This document shows, one piece after another, positions 1 through 5,999 of a DNA stretch of 9,353 nucleotides (the first letter of the stretch is position 1; each line of letters opens with the position of its first letter). The stretch spans positions 1 to 9,353 of the forward strand of contig CAYIYN010000060.1 in NCBI GenBank assembly GCA_964367645.1, written 5' to 3'. This stretch comes from RGIG4097 sp964367645. Its GTDB lineage: Bacteria; Bacillota; Clostridia; Christensenellales; CAG-917. Both the position numbers and the translations under genes were made by a program. Under the pieces are notes generated by a model. The model searched no databases. It was not told the origin of the DNA and was given only the letters and a program-made list of their open reading frames with translations.

Positions 1-31
1 ATTCACTGGATTGTTTGTTTTACGCGTCGCG

Positions 32-50
32 CCAACTGAGCTACACCCCC
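32..50 (-). other. tRNA 5'-end-like segment, second copy at the contig edge
   Basis: This is an identical copy of the 19-nt tRNA-5'-like segment at 202-220, again followed on the minus strand by the same sequence up to the end of the contig. Just upstream of it on the minus strand, at 60-65, is a consensus -10 box (TATAAT) 10 bp from the first G. I find no matching -35 box, and the stretch is AT-rich, so that box may be chance. Confidence 0.55.
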
Positions 51-163
51 AAAATTGATATTATATTTTTTATATATTTGCCTCGTTCTGTTGATGGTAG
101 ACCGCTTACAGCGCTCTTCCGACTTCGCGGTTTCCGAGGGAAGCCCGCTCGTTCGCTTAGGCT

Positions 164-188
164 ACAAACAATTCACTGGATTGTTTGT
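164..188. repeat. Perfect 9-bp inverted repeat (hairpin) next to the tRNA-like segment
   Basis: ACAAACAAT (164-172) pairs with ATTGTTTGT (180-188) around a 7-nt loop, TCACTGG. Two further closing pairs (T-G, C-G) are possible inside the loop. On the plus strand the hairpin is followed by TT and then ACGC, so it could act as a weak terminator, but the stem is AT-rich. Only the right half of the hairpin is present in the copy at 1-18, because the contig starts inside it. Confidence 0.7.
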
Positions 189-201
189 TTTACGCGTCGC
201 G

Positions 202-220
202 CCAACTGAGCTACACCCCC
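202..220 (-). other. tRNA 5'-end-like segment (acceptor, D-stem, D-loop start), copy next to the unique region
   Basis: Read on the minus strand, this is GGGGGTGTAGCTCAGTTGG, which matches the first 19 nt of a typical bacterial tRNA: 7-nt acceptor strand, TA, D-stem GCTC and D-loop AGTTGG. The expected D-stem partner GAGC, a 5-bp anticodon stem, a T-loop of the TTCGA type and a 3' strand complementary to GGGGGTG do not follow. The sequence instead enters a hairpin element. It is therefore either a truncated tRNA gene or a tRNA mimic, not a complete tRNA. It lies about 60 bp downstream of a good minus-strand promoter. Confidence 0.6.
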
Positions 221-240
221 AAAATGGTCAAGTTAAGATT

Positions 241-289
241 TAATAAAAGCCAACACACTGGCGGAGCATTGTCCTTTCGTGCATTGGCT
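241..289 (-). terminator. Possible hairpin terminator behind the mrp/TSCPD unit
   Basis: AGCCAA (248-253) pairs with TTGGCT (284-289), and CAC (254-256) can extend the stem with GTG (279-281) across a 2-nt bulge. On the minus strand the stem is followed by TTTTATT (247-241). It would stop transcripts leaving the TSCPD gene, but the loop is long and the promoter at 290-318 would start transcription inside it. The call is tentative. Confidence 0.3.
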
Positions 290-318
290 ATTTTAGTATA
301 ATAAGAAATGGTTGTCAA
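290..318 (-). promoter_or_regulatory. Sigma-A type promoter pointing into the tRNA-like repeat
   Basis: On the minus strand, TTGACA (318-313) is followed after exactly 17 nt by TAAAAT (295-290), giving a predicted start near 283. The -35 box sits inside an 11-bp inverted repeat, GGTTGTCAACC (310-320), which could be an operator or chance. The only transcribed candidate downstream within the window is the tRNA-like repeat starting at 220, so this promoter is an argument that the repeat, or a tRNA gene hidden by misassembly, is expressed. Confidence 0.6.
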
Positions 319-337
319 CCGTTTGCGAAAAAGTGGT

Positions 338-596
338 TTAATTGCCTTGTTTTTTCTCTTGATAGGCTTCGCGAACCGCCGTTGCCAGTTGGTCGGCGCA
401 GGACGTCCTTTTGTAGCCGCAGGTATTGCCCTTGAGGGCTTTTTCGATTTCGTCCACCGTCCAGCCATCGACAAGTTTTGAGATGGCCTTGAGGTTTCCG
501 TCGCAGCCTCCCACAAAGGATATGTTGACCCTGTCACCGTCGATGTCAAACGTGACTGCGCGTGAGCAGGTGCCGTTGTTGATGTGTGTAGTGCAT
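338..596 (-). CDS. TSCPD-domain protein (TIGR03905-like), reading frame broken near the 5' end
   Basis: The frame ending with TAA at 340-338 encodes a small protein that I recognise as a free-standing TSCPD-domain protein of the TIGR03905 type. Key blocks are GTCSRA, FVGGCDGNLKAIS, LVDGW and NTCGYKRTSCADQL. Four cysteines at the positions conserved in the family (C10, C31, C59 and C66 of the repaired 85-residue product) could bind a metal. The related domain occurs at the C-terminus of B12-dependent ribonucleotide reductases; the role of the stand-alone form is not established. A good start exists: ATG at 596-594 behind AGGAG (605-601). However, that ATG is in a different frame and runs into TGA within 17 codons. 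The conserved frame has no ATG, GTG or TTG before the first motif. Removing one base in the ACACACA tract near 583-589 restores an intact protein. It follows mrp by 17 nt and is probably co-transcribed. Either a sequencing or assembly error or a true frameshift mutation explains this. Confidence 0.8.
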
Positions 597-613
597 AAAA
601 CTCCTACGGCAAA

Positions 614-1450
614 TTATTTGTTATTTACCGCATTTTCGATTTCGTCGGCGAATTTTTCAAGATAATCGCCTTCAAACAACTCAATCAGTCCTTTGTCGCT
701 CTGCGATGCAAGTTGCGGGTCGATTGGTATCCTCGCGACGTTTTTTATGCCGAAGCGTTTTGCTGTTTCATCAAGATGACTTTCACCGAAGACGGAGAGT
801 TTTTTGCCGCAATCGGGGCAGGTATAATAGGACATATTTTCAACAAGCCCCAAAATGGGTATGTTCATCATCTTTGCCATATTTACGGCTTTTTCGACCA
901 CCATTGTGACCAATTCCTGAGGAGAAGTCACCACGACGATACCGCTGAGCGGAACGGATTGAAACACTGTGAGAGGAACGTCGCCCGTGCCCGGAGGCAT
1001 ATCCACAAACATATAGTCAATATCGCCCCAAACCACGTCGCCCCAAAATTGTTTGACAACGCCGGCTAAAAGCGGTCCTCTCCAAATGACGGGTTTGCTT
1101 TCGTCGTCAAGCAAAAGGTTTACAGATATAGCCTTTATGCCAAACCTTGTTTGAGCCGGCAAAATATTATGTTCGTCCATAACTTCGACTCGACCTTTAA
1201 GACCAAAGGCTTTGGGAATAGAAGGACCGGTTATGTCGGCGTCCAAAATAGCCGTGTTGAATTGTCTGCGCATAGCAGTGACTGCAAGCAAAGACGTGAC
1301 CAAAGATTTGCCCACTCCGCCTTTGCCGCTGACTACGCCAATGATTTTTTTGACGTTGCTCAATGCGTTTTGTTTTTCAATGAAGTTTTGCTTCCTTTCC
1401 GAGCAGTCTTTGTCACAACCGCTGCAATCATTCGTGCATTTTTCGCTCAT
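614..1450 (-). CDS. mrp: Mrp/NBP35 (ApbC-type) P-loop ATPase, iron-sulfur cluster carrier
   Basis: Cytosolic P-loop ATPase of the Mrp/ApbC/NBP35 family, which binds and delivers Fe-S clusters to apoproteins. The 278-residue product has a cysteine-rich N-terminus (C5, C9, C12, C16) typical of clostridial members, the deviant Walker A motif SGKGGVGKS (41-49), LDADITGPS (69-77), the VDMPPGTGD switch/Walker B region (149-157), and a CPDC pair (211-214) that binds the bridging cluster in the family dimer. The start at 1450 is chosen because CAGGAG lies 4 nt upstream (1460-1455); an upstream TTG at 1504 would add 18 residues with no ribosome binding site. A minus-strand promoter at 1552-1580 leaves a leader of roughly 95 nt. 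A TSCPD-domain gene follows directly. The family assignment is secure; the physiological client proteins are unknown. Confidence 0.95.
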   Translation of the reverse strand: MSEKCTNDCSGCDKDCSERKQNFIEKQNALSNVKKIIGVVSGKGGVGKSLVTSLLAVTAMRRQFNTAILDADITGPSIPKAFGLKGRVEVMDEHNILPAQTRFGIKAISVNLLLDDESKPVIWRGPLLAGVVKQFWGDVVWGDIDYMFVDMPPGTGDVPLTVFQSVPLSGIVVVTSPQELVTMVVEKAVNMAKMMNIPILGLVENMSYYTCPDCGKKLSVFGESHLDETAKRFGIKNVARIPIDPQLASQSDKGLIELFEGDYLEKFADEIENAVNNK

Positions 1451-1551
1451 AAATCTCCTGTATGACGTTTTATCGCCGTTTTTTCGGTTTTTATTGATAC
1501 TCAAAGTACAGTGCTATTCTTCAAGATAGTTTGTGACTTTTAGGCTGTTTT

Positions 1552-1580
1552 ATTGTAACACGCTATTTTGAAATGTCCAA
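1552..1580 (-). promoter_or_regulatory. Promoter of the mrp/TSCPD unit
   Basis: On the minus strand, TTGGAC (1580-1575) is separated by 17 nt from TACAAT (1557-1552), with a TG one base before the -10 box (extended -10). The predicted start is near 1545. It is back to back with the symporter promoter, with 29 bp between the two -35 boxes. Confidence 0.6.
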
Positions 1581-1609
1581 CAGTATAGAGAAAAAGTTTA
1601 ACAAACAGT

Positions 1610-1638
1610 TTGCAGTGCGCGCACGCACGTGTTATTAT
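1610..1638 (+). promoter_or_regulatory. Promoter of the symporter/phosphoesterase pair
   Basis: TTGCAG (1610-1615) and TATTAT (1633-1638) are 17 nt apart, with TG at 1630-1631 forming an extended -10. The predicted start near 1645 leaves a very short leader before the GGAGG at 1653-1657. The spacer consists of an uninterrupted alternating purine-pyrimidine run (1615-1632) containing the palindromes GTGCGCGCAC (1615-1624) and CACGTG (1626-1631). Either palindrome could serve as an operator. Confidence 0.6.
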
Positions 1639-1663
1639 TTCATTAGTATTTCGGAGGTACCTT

Positions 1664-3181
1664 ATGGCAGATGAAATCGCAATAGAGCAAAACCTAACGG
1701 CCGCTGAACCGCAAGTTAAAGAAGAAGACAGAATTCCCGTCAAAGAAAAAGTCATGTACGGGGCGATGGATATTTTCGGCGGCGGACAAGGCAGTTTGCT
1801 TTCACTGCTGCTTATGTATTATTTCACGAGCATAATAGGCATACCCGCAAAGTTCGCGGCAACGGCGGTGCTTGTTGCAAAAATTTGGGATGCCATAATC
1901 GACCCTTCTTTTGGCATTATCACCGACAACACCCGTACAAAACTTGGCAGACGCCGTCCCTATATCATATTGGGTGGCGCGCTCATTATCCCTGCGATGC
2001 TCTTTTTGTTTGCGCCCATTCAGGGTTTAGGCGACAGTTTGCAGGCCGTATGGATTTGCATTGCTTATCTTGTCTATTGCACCGTTTCTTCGATTTCTCA
2101 AGTGCCTTTCAACTCGATGAGTTCGGATATATCTGCAGATTATCGCGAGCGTAACAAGGCAAATTTGATAAAACTCCTTTTTGATTTAGGCTCTGCCGGT
2201 TTGTGTTTTTTGCTTCCAAGCGTGCTGCTTTCTCAACTTAAAGACGGAAATATCAGTTATACCACATTCTATCTTGTGCTTTGCCTTGGTTTTGGCGGAT
2301 TGTTTTCCCTGCCACTCATTATCGGCGGACTTGTTGTAAAAGAGCGCGCTTATTATGACAAAAGTCAGAAAGAAAAACTAAATTTGAAAGAATATTTCGG
2401 CACAATCAAAGTAAAGTCGTTTTATCTGCATCTTATTATGTACGTGTGCGCGTATATAGCGATGGATATCATCAGCGCCGTCGCGCTCTATTACTGTGAA
2501 AATATACTGTCGGGTATGGTGTTGTTCGGCAAGGATCTTGGCAACAATTCCATATTCGTTATAGGGCCGTTTATGGTCTGTGCGGCGCTTGCGGTGCCTC
2601 TCGCCTATTACAATATGCGTCACCGTTCCAAGCAGTTTGCATACCGCTTCACCATTCCGGGCTTTATTGTGACCGTCATTTTGATGGTTTGCATACAGCC
2701 GACTTGGAGTCCGTGGATTTTGGTTGCAGATATGGTTCTTATGGGGTTCTTCTTTGGCGGTTCTCAAGTTATGCCTTGGCTCATCTTCCCCGACACCGTC
2801 GACGTCGTTGAACTCAAAAAAGGCAACCGTCCGTCCGGCAGTATGGGCGCGATTATGACGTTTAGCCGCACAATAGCCACCGCTTTTGCGACCTCGTCTG
2901 TAGGCTGGGTGCTTGAAGGAGCAAATTATATCGAACACGAAGCGGAAGAGATAGTAACACAACCGGACAGCGTCGCCACCGCTCTTAGGATGTTCATCGG
3001 TATTGCGGTCGGAGTGCTCTTTTTGATAGCGTTCACGGCATCGTGCTTTTATAAAGTCACCGACAAAAAACTCTCGCGCATACGCTATTTCAACGACAAA
3101 GCTCGTGATGGCGCGCTTGACAGTTTGACACTTGCCGAGCAAATCGAGAGAGAAAAACTGGTGGAGGAGTTGTGCGGTTGA
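1664..3181 (+). CDS. GPH-family (glycoside-pentoside-hexuronide) sugar/cation symporter
   Basis: Integral membrane secondary transporter of the major facilitator superfamily, GPH branch (MelB, XynB and UidB relatives), which takes up glycosides, pentosides or hexuronides with sodium or protons. The 505-residue product has about 12 hydrophobic segments. It shows the diagnostic N-terminal signature: D80-P-S-F-G in helix 2, then D88 and the cytoplasmic loop R91-T-K-L-G-R-R-R-P99. An acidic N-terminal tail of about 25 residues precedes helix 1. The start at 1664 is supported by GGAGG (1653-1657) with a 6-nt spacer; upstream in-frame codons lie inside the promoter. The stop codon overlaps the start of the phosphoesterase gene (TGATG), so the two are translationally coupled. 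The substrate cannot be inferred. No glycosidase lies nearby, which is unusual for a sugar symporter of this family. Confidence 0.88.
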   Translation: MADEIAIEQNLTAAEPQVKEEDRIPVKEKVMYGAMDIFGGGQGSLLSLLLMYYFTSIIGIPAKFAATAVLVAKIWDAIIDPSFGIITDNTRTKLGRRRPYIILGGALIIPAMLFLFAPIQGLGDSLQAVWICIAYLVYCTVSSISQVPFNSMSSDISADYRERNKANLIKLLFDLGSAGLCFLLPSVLLSQLKDGNISYTTFYLVLCLGFGGLFSLPLIIGGLVVKERAYYDKSQKEKLNLKEYFGTIKVKSFYLHLIMYVCAYIAMDIISAVALYYCENILSGMVLFGKDLGNNSIFVIGPFMVCAALAVPLAYYNMRHRSKQFAYRFTIPGFIVTVILMVCIQPTWSPWILVADMVLMGFFFGGSQVMPWLIFPDTVDVVELKKGNRPSGSMGAIMTFSRTIATAFATSSVGWVLEGANYIEHEAEEIVTQPDSVATALRMFIGIAVGVLFLIAFTASCFYKVTDKKLSRIRYFNDKARDGALDSLTLAEQIEREKLVEELCG

Positions 3182-4170
3182 TGAGCGCAGAGATTTTGAA
3201 ACGCGGCGACACCACGACAATAAGAAAGGAAGAAGGGAAGTCCTTCAGAATTTTGCAGCTTACCGATTTGCATATAGGCGCAGGGATTTTGTCAGCCAAA
3301 AAAGATAGACTGGCAGAAGATGCAATCAAAAAAGTTGTTGCCGCATCAAAGCCTGATTTTATTGTTATAACCGGCGATATGGGATATCCTATGCCCTGGT
3401 CCTCGGGTACGCGCGACAACGTCAAAGAAGCCAAACGAGTTGGTGCATTGCTTAACGGATTCAATATTCCGTGGACGTTTGTTTTTGGAAATCACGATGC
3501 GGAAAGTTTTGCAAAAACAGATAAAAACGGGCTTGCCGACATATATAAAAGTTTTGACAACTGCCTTTTTGAAAAGGGCGAAGAGGGACTAACGGGAGTT
3601 GGCAATTATTGCATTCGTCTTGAAAACGCCGACGGCACTCTTAACAATCTTTTGATGTTTATCGACAGCAACGCATACCTTAATTGGAACTTTTTCAGCG
3701 GTTTTGACACCATTCACGACGACCAAATAGAATGGTATAAAAGAAATCATATAAAACAATCAAAAAAAGGAACGACTGCGCCGTCGTTGGCGTTTTTCCA
3801 TATACCGCCCAAAGAGTTTAAAGACGCTTGGGAAAAATGTTACAGAGGCGATAATCTCGAAACAAAGTACCATCACGGTTTTGTGCAAGAAAAAGATAAT
3901 TATTTTGGATACCCCAAAACAGTCGAGGGGGCATTTTTCTCCGAAATGGTGAAATTTGGCAGTTGCAAAGGTATGTTTATGGGACACGACCATTTGAATA
4001 CGCTGTCTTTGACTTACAAAAACATCCGCTTGACCTACGGAATGAGCATCGATTATCTCGCTTATTATAAGATTGGCAAAAAGTTTACACAGCGCGGAGG
4101 CACCGTTATTGACGTATCAGACGACGGAAGTTTTGACGTGGGTCTTCTTCCGCTTGCCGATATCAAATAA
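3181..4170 (+). CDS. Calcineurin-like metallophosphoesterase (purple acid phosphatase/DCR2-like branch)
   Basis: Two-metal phosphoesterase with the full calcineurin-like motif set: D29-L-H31 in LTDLHIG, GD at 65-66, GNHD (103-106), H207 in FFHIPP and GHDH (268-271). All expected metal ligands are present, so it should be active. No signal peptide or membrane segment is visible, so it acts in the cytosol. The FGNHDAE and FHIPPKEF context resembles the branch containing fungal DCR2-type and plant purple-acid-like phosphatases; the substrate is unknown. The ATG at 3181 overlaps the symporter stop (TGATG). In-frame TTG (3178) and GTG (3172) are alternatives, because the GGAGGAG at 3163-3169 is closer to ideal spacing for those, so the N-terminus is uncertain by up to three residues. 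Coupling to a transporter suggests that it dephosphorylates an imported compound or its product. This is an inference. Confidence 0.88.
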   Translation: MSAEILKRGDTTTIRKEEGKSFRILQLTDLHIGAGILSAKKDRLAEDAIKKVVAASKPDFIVITGDMGYPMPWSSGTRDNVKEAKRVGALLNGFNIPWTFVFGNHDAESFAKTDKNGLADIYKSFDNCLFEKGEEGLTGVGNYCIRLENADGTLNNLLMFIDSNAYLNWNFFSGFDTIHDDQIEWYKRNHIKQSKKGTTAPSLAFFHIPPKEFKDAWEKCYRGDNLETKYHHGFVQEKDNYFGYPKTVEGAFFSEMVKFGSCKGMFMGHDHLNTLSLTYKNIRLTYGMSIDYLAYYKIGKKFTQRGGTVIDVSDDGSFDVGLLPLADIK

Positions 4171-4199
4171 TTGTGGTACATTATAAAACGATATATTAT
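4171..4199 (+). promoter_or_regulatory. Candidate promoter of the decarboxylase operon
   Basis: TTGTGG (4171-4176) and TATTAT (4194-4199) are 17 nt apart in the 81-bp gap before oadA. The -35 match is weak (3 of 6) and the region is AT-rich, so other -10 choices exist. No terminator is visible between the phosphoesterase gene and oadA, so read-through from upstream is possible. Confidence 0.35.
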
Positions 4200-4251
4200 A
4201 TATAAGAGTTTGTAAGTTTAATAAATATCAAACCTAATGTGGAGGAAAAAA

Positions 4252-5646
4252 ATGAAAATCGGTATAACCGAAACAGTATTGAGAGATGCAAACCAATCTT
4301 TGATTGCAACGCGCTTGCCTTATAATAAATTCGCCGATATTCTGCCGGTTATGGACAAGGCAGGATATTACTCGGTTGAATGTTGGGGCGGAGCGGTGTT
4401 CGACTGCTGTTTGCGTTATCTTGACGAAGACCCCTGGGAGAGATTGAGAAGCATAAGAAAAGCAATGCCTCAAACGAAGTTGCAAATGTTGCTTCGCGGG
4501 CAAAATCTGCTTGGATACAAACACTATCCTGATGACGTAGTCAGATTGTTTGTCGACAAATCTGTCGACAACGGTATTGACATTATCCGTATATTCGATG
4601 CGCTCAACGATCTGCGAAATATTGAAGTTGCCGCAAAAGAGGCAATCAAGAAAGGAGCGATGGTGTCGGGTACGTTAAGTTACACCCAAAGCCCCGTTCA
4701 TACTCTTGGCGCGTTTGCCGCTCTTGCAAAGGAACTCGAAAATATGGGTGCCTCGTCCGTATGCGTCAAAGATATGGCAGGCACAATGAGTCCATTTGAG
4801 GCACAAGAACTGATTAGTGCTATAAAAAAGCAAGTTAAAGTGCCTGTTGTGTTGCATACTCATTGCACAACGGGGCTTGCGTTTATGACATATCTGAAAG
4901 CGGTTGAGGCAAAAGTGGACATCATCGATACCGCTACTTCGTGTTTTAGCGGTGGCACTTCTCAGCCTGCAACCGAAACGCTGAACTTTGCGCTTACGCA
5001 ACTGGGATACACGACGGGGCTGAATGAAAAGGTTCTAAAAGAAGTCAACGATTTCTTTAAACCCGTGCGCGACGAATATATCGAAAACGGCATACTCAAT
5101 CCCAAAATGATGGCAACCGATACCGACGCTTTGACATACAAAGTCCCCGGAGGGATGCTCAGCAATCTGGTTTCGCAGTTGAAAGCACAAAACGCGCTTG
5201 ACAAGTTTGAAGACGTTTTGAATGAAACGCCCAAAGTTCGTGCCGAACTGGGTTACCCTCCGCTTGTCACGCCTATGAGCCAAATGGTCGGCGTTCAAGC
5301 CGCGTCCAACGTGCTTGCCGGCGAGCGCTATAAAAATATATCAAAAGAAGTCAAATCCTATTGCTTGGGCGAATACGGCACAACGCCTGCGCCAATCGAC
5401 GCCGCTGTATTGAAAAAGGTACTTGGCGACGAAAAACCCATAACGGGCAGATACGCCGACACGTTGGAACCGCTTTTTGAGAAAACCAAAAAAGAACTTA
5501 AGGGTGTCGCAAGAAGCGACGAAGACGTACTCAGTTATATCGCTTTTCCGCAAGTAACCGAAAAATACTTTGCCGCAAGAAAAGCCAGAGAGGAAAGGGT
5601 TGTCAAATATACCATTGAGCCTATCGGCGATATGAAGGAGGAATAA
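4252..5646 (+). CDS. oadA: Oxaloacetate decarboxylase alpha (carboxyltransferase) subunit without biotin domain
   Basis: Carboxyltransferase that moves the carboxyl group of oxaloacetate to biotin, yielding pyruvate. It has an N-terminal TIM-barrel (about residues 1-270) and the conserved PYC/OadA domain after it. Visible active-site elements are RDANQS with metal ligand D12, carboxylated lysine K173 in VCVKDMAG, HTH at 202-204, and the TSQPATE segment at 236-242. The 464-residue chain ends after the PYC/OadA domain, whereas the Klebsiella protein continues with a linker and biotin domain. Here that part is a separate gene. The start at 4252 is set by GGAGG (4241-4245) with a 6-nt spacer; the ATG at 4237 would place the ribosome binding site inside the gene. 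Position 14 is Asn where the RDAHQS form seen in Klebsiella OadA and pyruvate carboxylases has His. By sequence alone it could be a pyruvate carboxylase subunit B; the oadG and oadB neighbours favour a decarboxylase pump. Confidence 0.93.
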   Translation: MKIGITETVLRDANQSLIATRLPYNKFADILPVMDKAGYYSVECWGGAVFDCCLRYLDEDPWERLRSIRKAMPQTKLQMLLRGQNLLGYKHYPDDVVRLFVDKSVDNGIDIIRIFDALNDLRNIEVAAKEAIKKGAMVSGTLSYTQSPVHTLGAFAALAKELENMGASSVCVKDMAGTMSPFEAQELISAIKKQVKVPVVLHTHCTTGLAFMTYLKAVEAKVDIIDTATSCFSGGTSQPATETLNFALTQLGYTTGLNEKVLKEVNDFFKPVRDEYIENGILNPKMMATDTDALTYKVPGGMLSNLVSQLKAQNALDKFEDVLNETPKVRAELGYPPLVTPMSQMVGVQAASNVLAGERYKNISKEVKSYCLGEYGTTPAPIDAAVLKKVLGDEKPITGRYADTLEPLFEKTKKELKGVARSDEDVLSYIAFPQVTEKYFAARKAREERVVKYTIEPIGDMKEE

Positions 5647-5648
5647 TT

Positions 5649-5999
5649 ATGTCACTGCTTGATGCTTTTGTTTTGTCTGTCATCGGCATGGTGGTTGTTT
5701 TTTTAGTGCTTATATTGTTGATGGGCATTGTCCGCCTTACAGGCTTTATTGCAGAAAAATCGCCTGCTGTTGCGGACAGATTGCCGTCATTTTTGAAAAA
5801 GAAAACAAAGAAAGCAGCCACACAAAATCTTGACGAAATCGCCCAAAAAGCGACCGGAAATTACGGAGAAATGGTGCTTGTCGGCACCGAAGAGCGCGAT
5901 GCCGCTATGATAATGGCAATCGTTGCCGATACAACCGGCACGCCGCTCTATCAGTTGAAATTTAAGTCCATAAAGAGATTGGACTCGGAGGGGAAATAA
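5649..5999 (+). CDS. oadG: Oxaloacetate decarboxylase gamma subunit (OadG-like)
   Basis: Small membrane protein of 116 residues that holds the soluble alpha/biotin-carrier part to the membrane beta subunit and helps assembly of the pump. One strong transmembrane segment (about residues 8-30) is followed by a lysine-rich cytoplasmic part (about 47-55). The C-terminal block RDAAMIMAIVADTTGTPL, ending in FKSIKRL, matches the pattern of OadG/MmdD-type subunits. It starts 2 nt after oadA, behind GGAGG at 5637-5641, and its stop overlaps the biotin carrier start (TAATG). OadG proteins are poorly conserved, so the assignment rests on size, topology, C-terminal block and position. Confidence 0.82.
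   Translation: MSLLDAFVLSVIGMVVVFLVLILLMGIVRLTGFIAEKSPAVADRLPSFLKKKTKKAATQNLDEIAQKATGNYGEMVLVGTEERDAAMIMAIVADTTGTPLYQLKFKSIKRLDSEGK

Larger units (their letters stand above)
1..225. repeat. 170-bp repeat unit with exact 55-bp direct repeats at both ends
   Basis: Positions 1-55 are identical to 171-225 and diverge at the very next base (t at 56, g at 226), so the repeat period is 170 bp. The contig begins exactly at the first base of the repeat. Between the two copies lie an AT-rich stretch (56-80) and a more GC-rich part (81-163) with no recognisable gene. The open frames crossing this region start with TTG or ATG without a ribosome binding site and run through the tRNA-like segment, so I do not treat them as genes. 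An exact match of 55 bp ending at a contig edge is also what a de Bruijn assembly with k=55 leaves at a branching node. The true copy number and the left neighbour are therefore uncertain. Confidence 0.85.

Noticed and set aside
113..122. Similarity of gctcttccga to the end of an Illumina adapter
   Set aside because: Only about ten bases match and the flanks do not continue the adapter. The same string is common in tRNA D-arms.
101..220. Complete tRNA with an insertion in the D-loop (GCTCAGTTGG at 211-202 and GTCGGAAGAGC at 123-113 as the two D-arm halves)
   Set aside because: After the second half no anticodon stem-loop, T-arm or 3' acceptor strand can be formed, so joining the halves does not give a tRNA.
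1..225. CRISPR array
   Set aside because: Only two repeats with a 170-bp period, with no short spacers and no cas genes.
15..243. Plus-strand open frames across the repeat region
   Set aside because: They run through the tRNA-like segment and the hairpin, have no ribosome binding site and show no protein family features.
211..549. Minus-strand open frame overlapping the TSCPD gene
   Set aside because: It is the shifted frame of the TSCPD gene, starts at a TTG with no ribosome binding site, and extends into the tRNA-like repeat.
2378..3220. Long minus-strand open frame opposite the symporter
   Set aside because: It is antisense to a clear GPH transporter, rich in Arg, His and Cys, and without recognisable motifs; this is typical of a shadow frame.
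4206..4234. Small hairpin (GTTTG/CAAAC) in the oadA leader as a riboswitch or attenuator
   Set aside because: Only five pairs with a 16-nt AT-rich loop, no terminator form and no known riboswitch motif.
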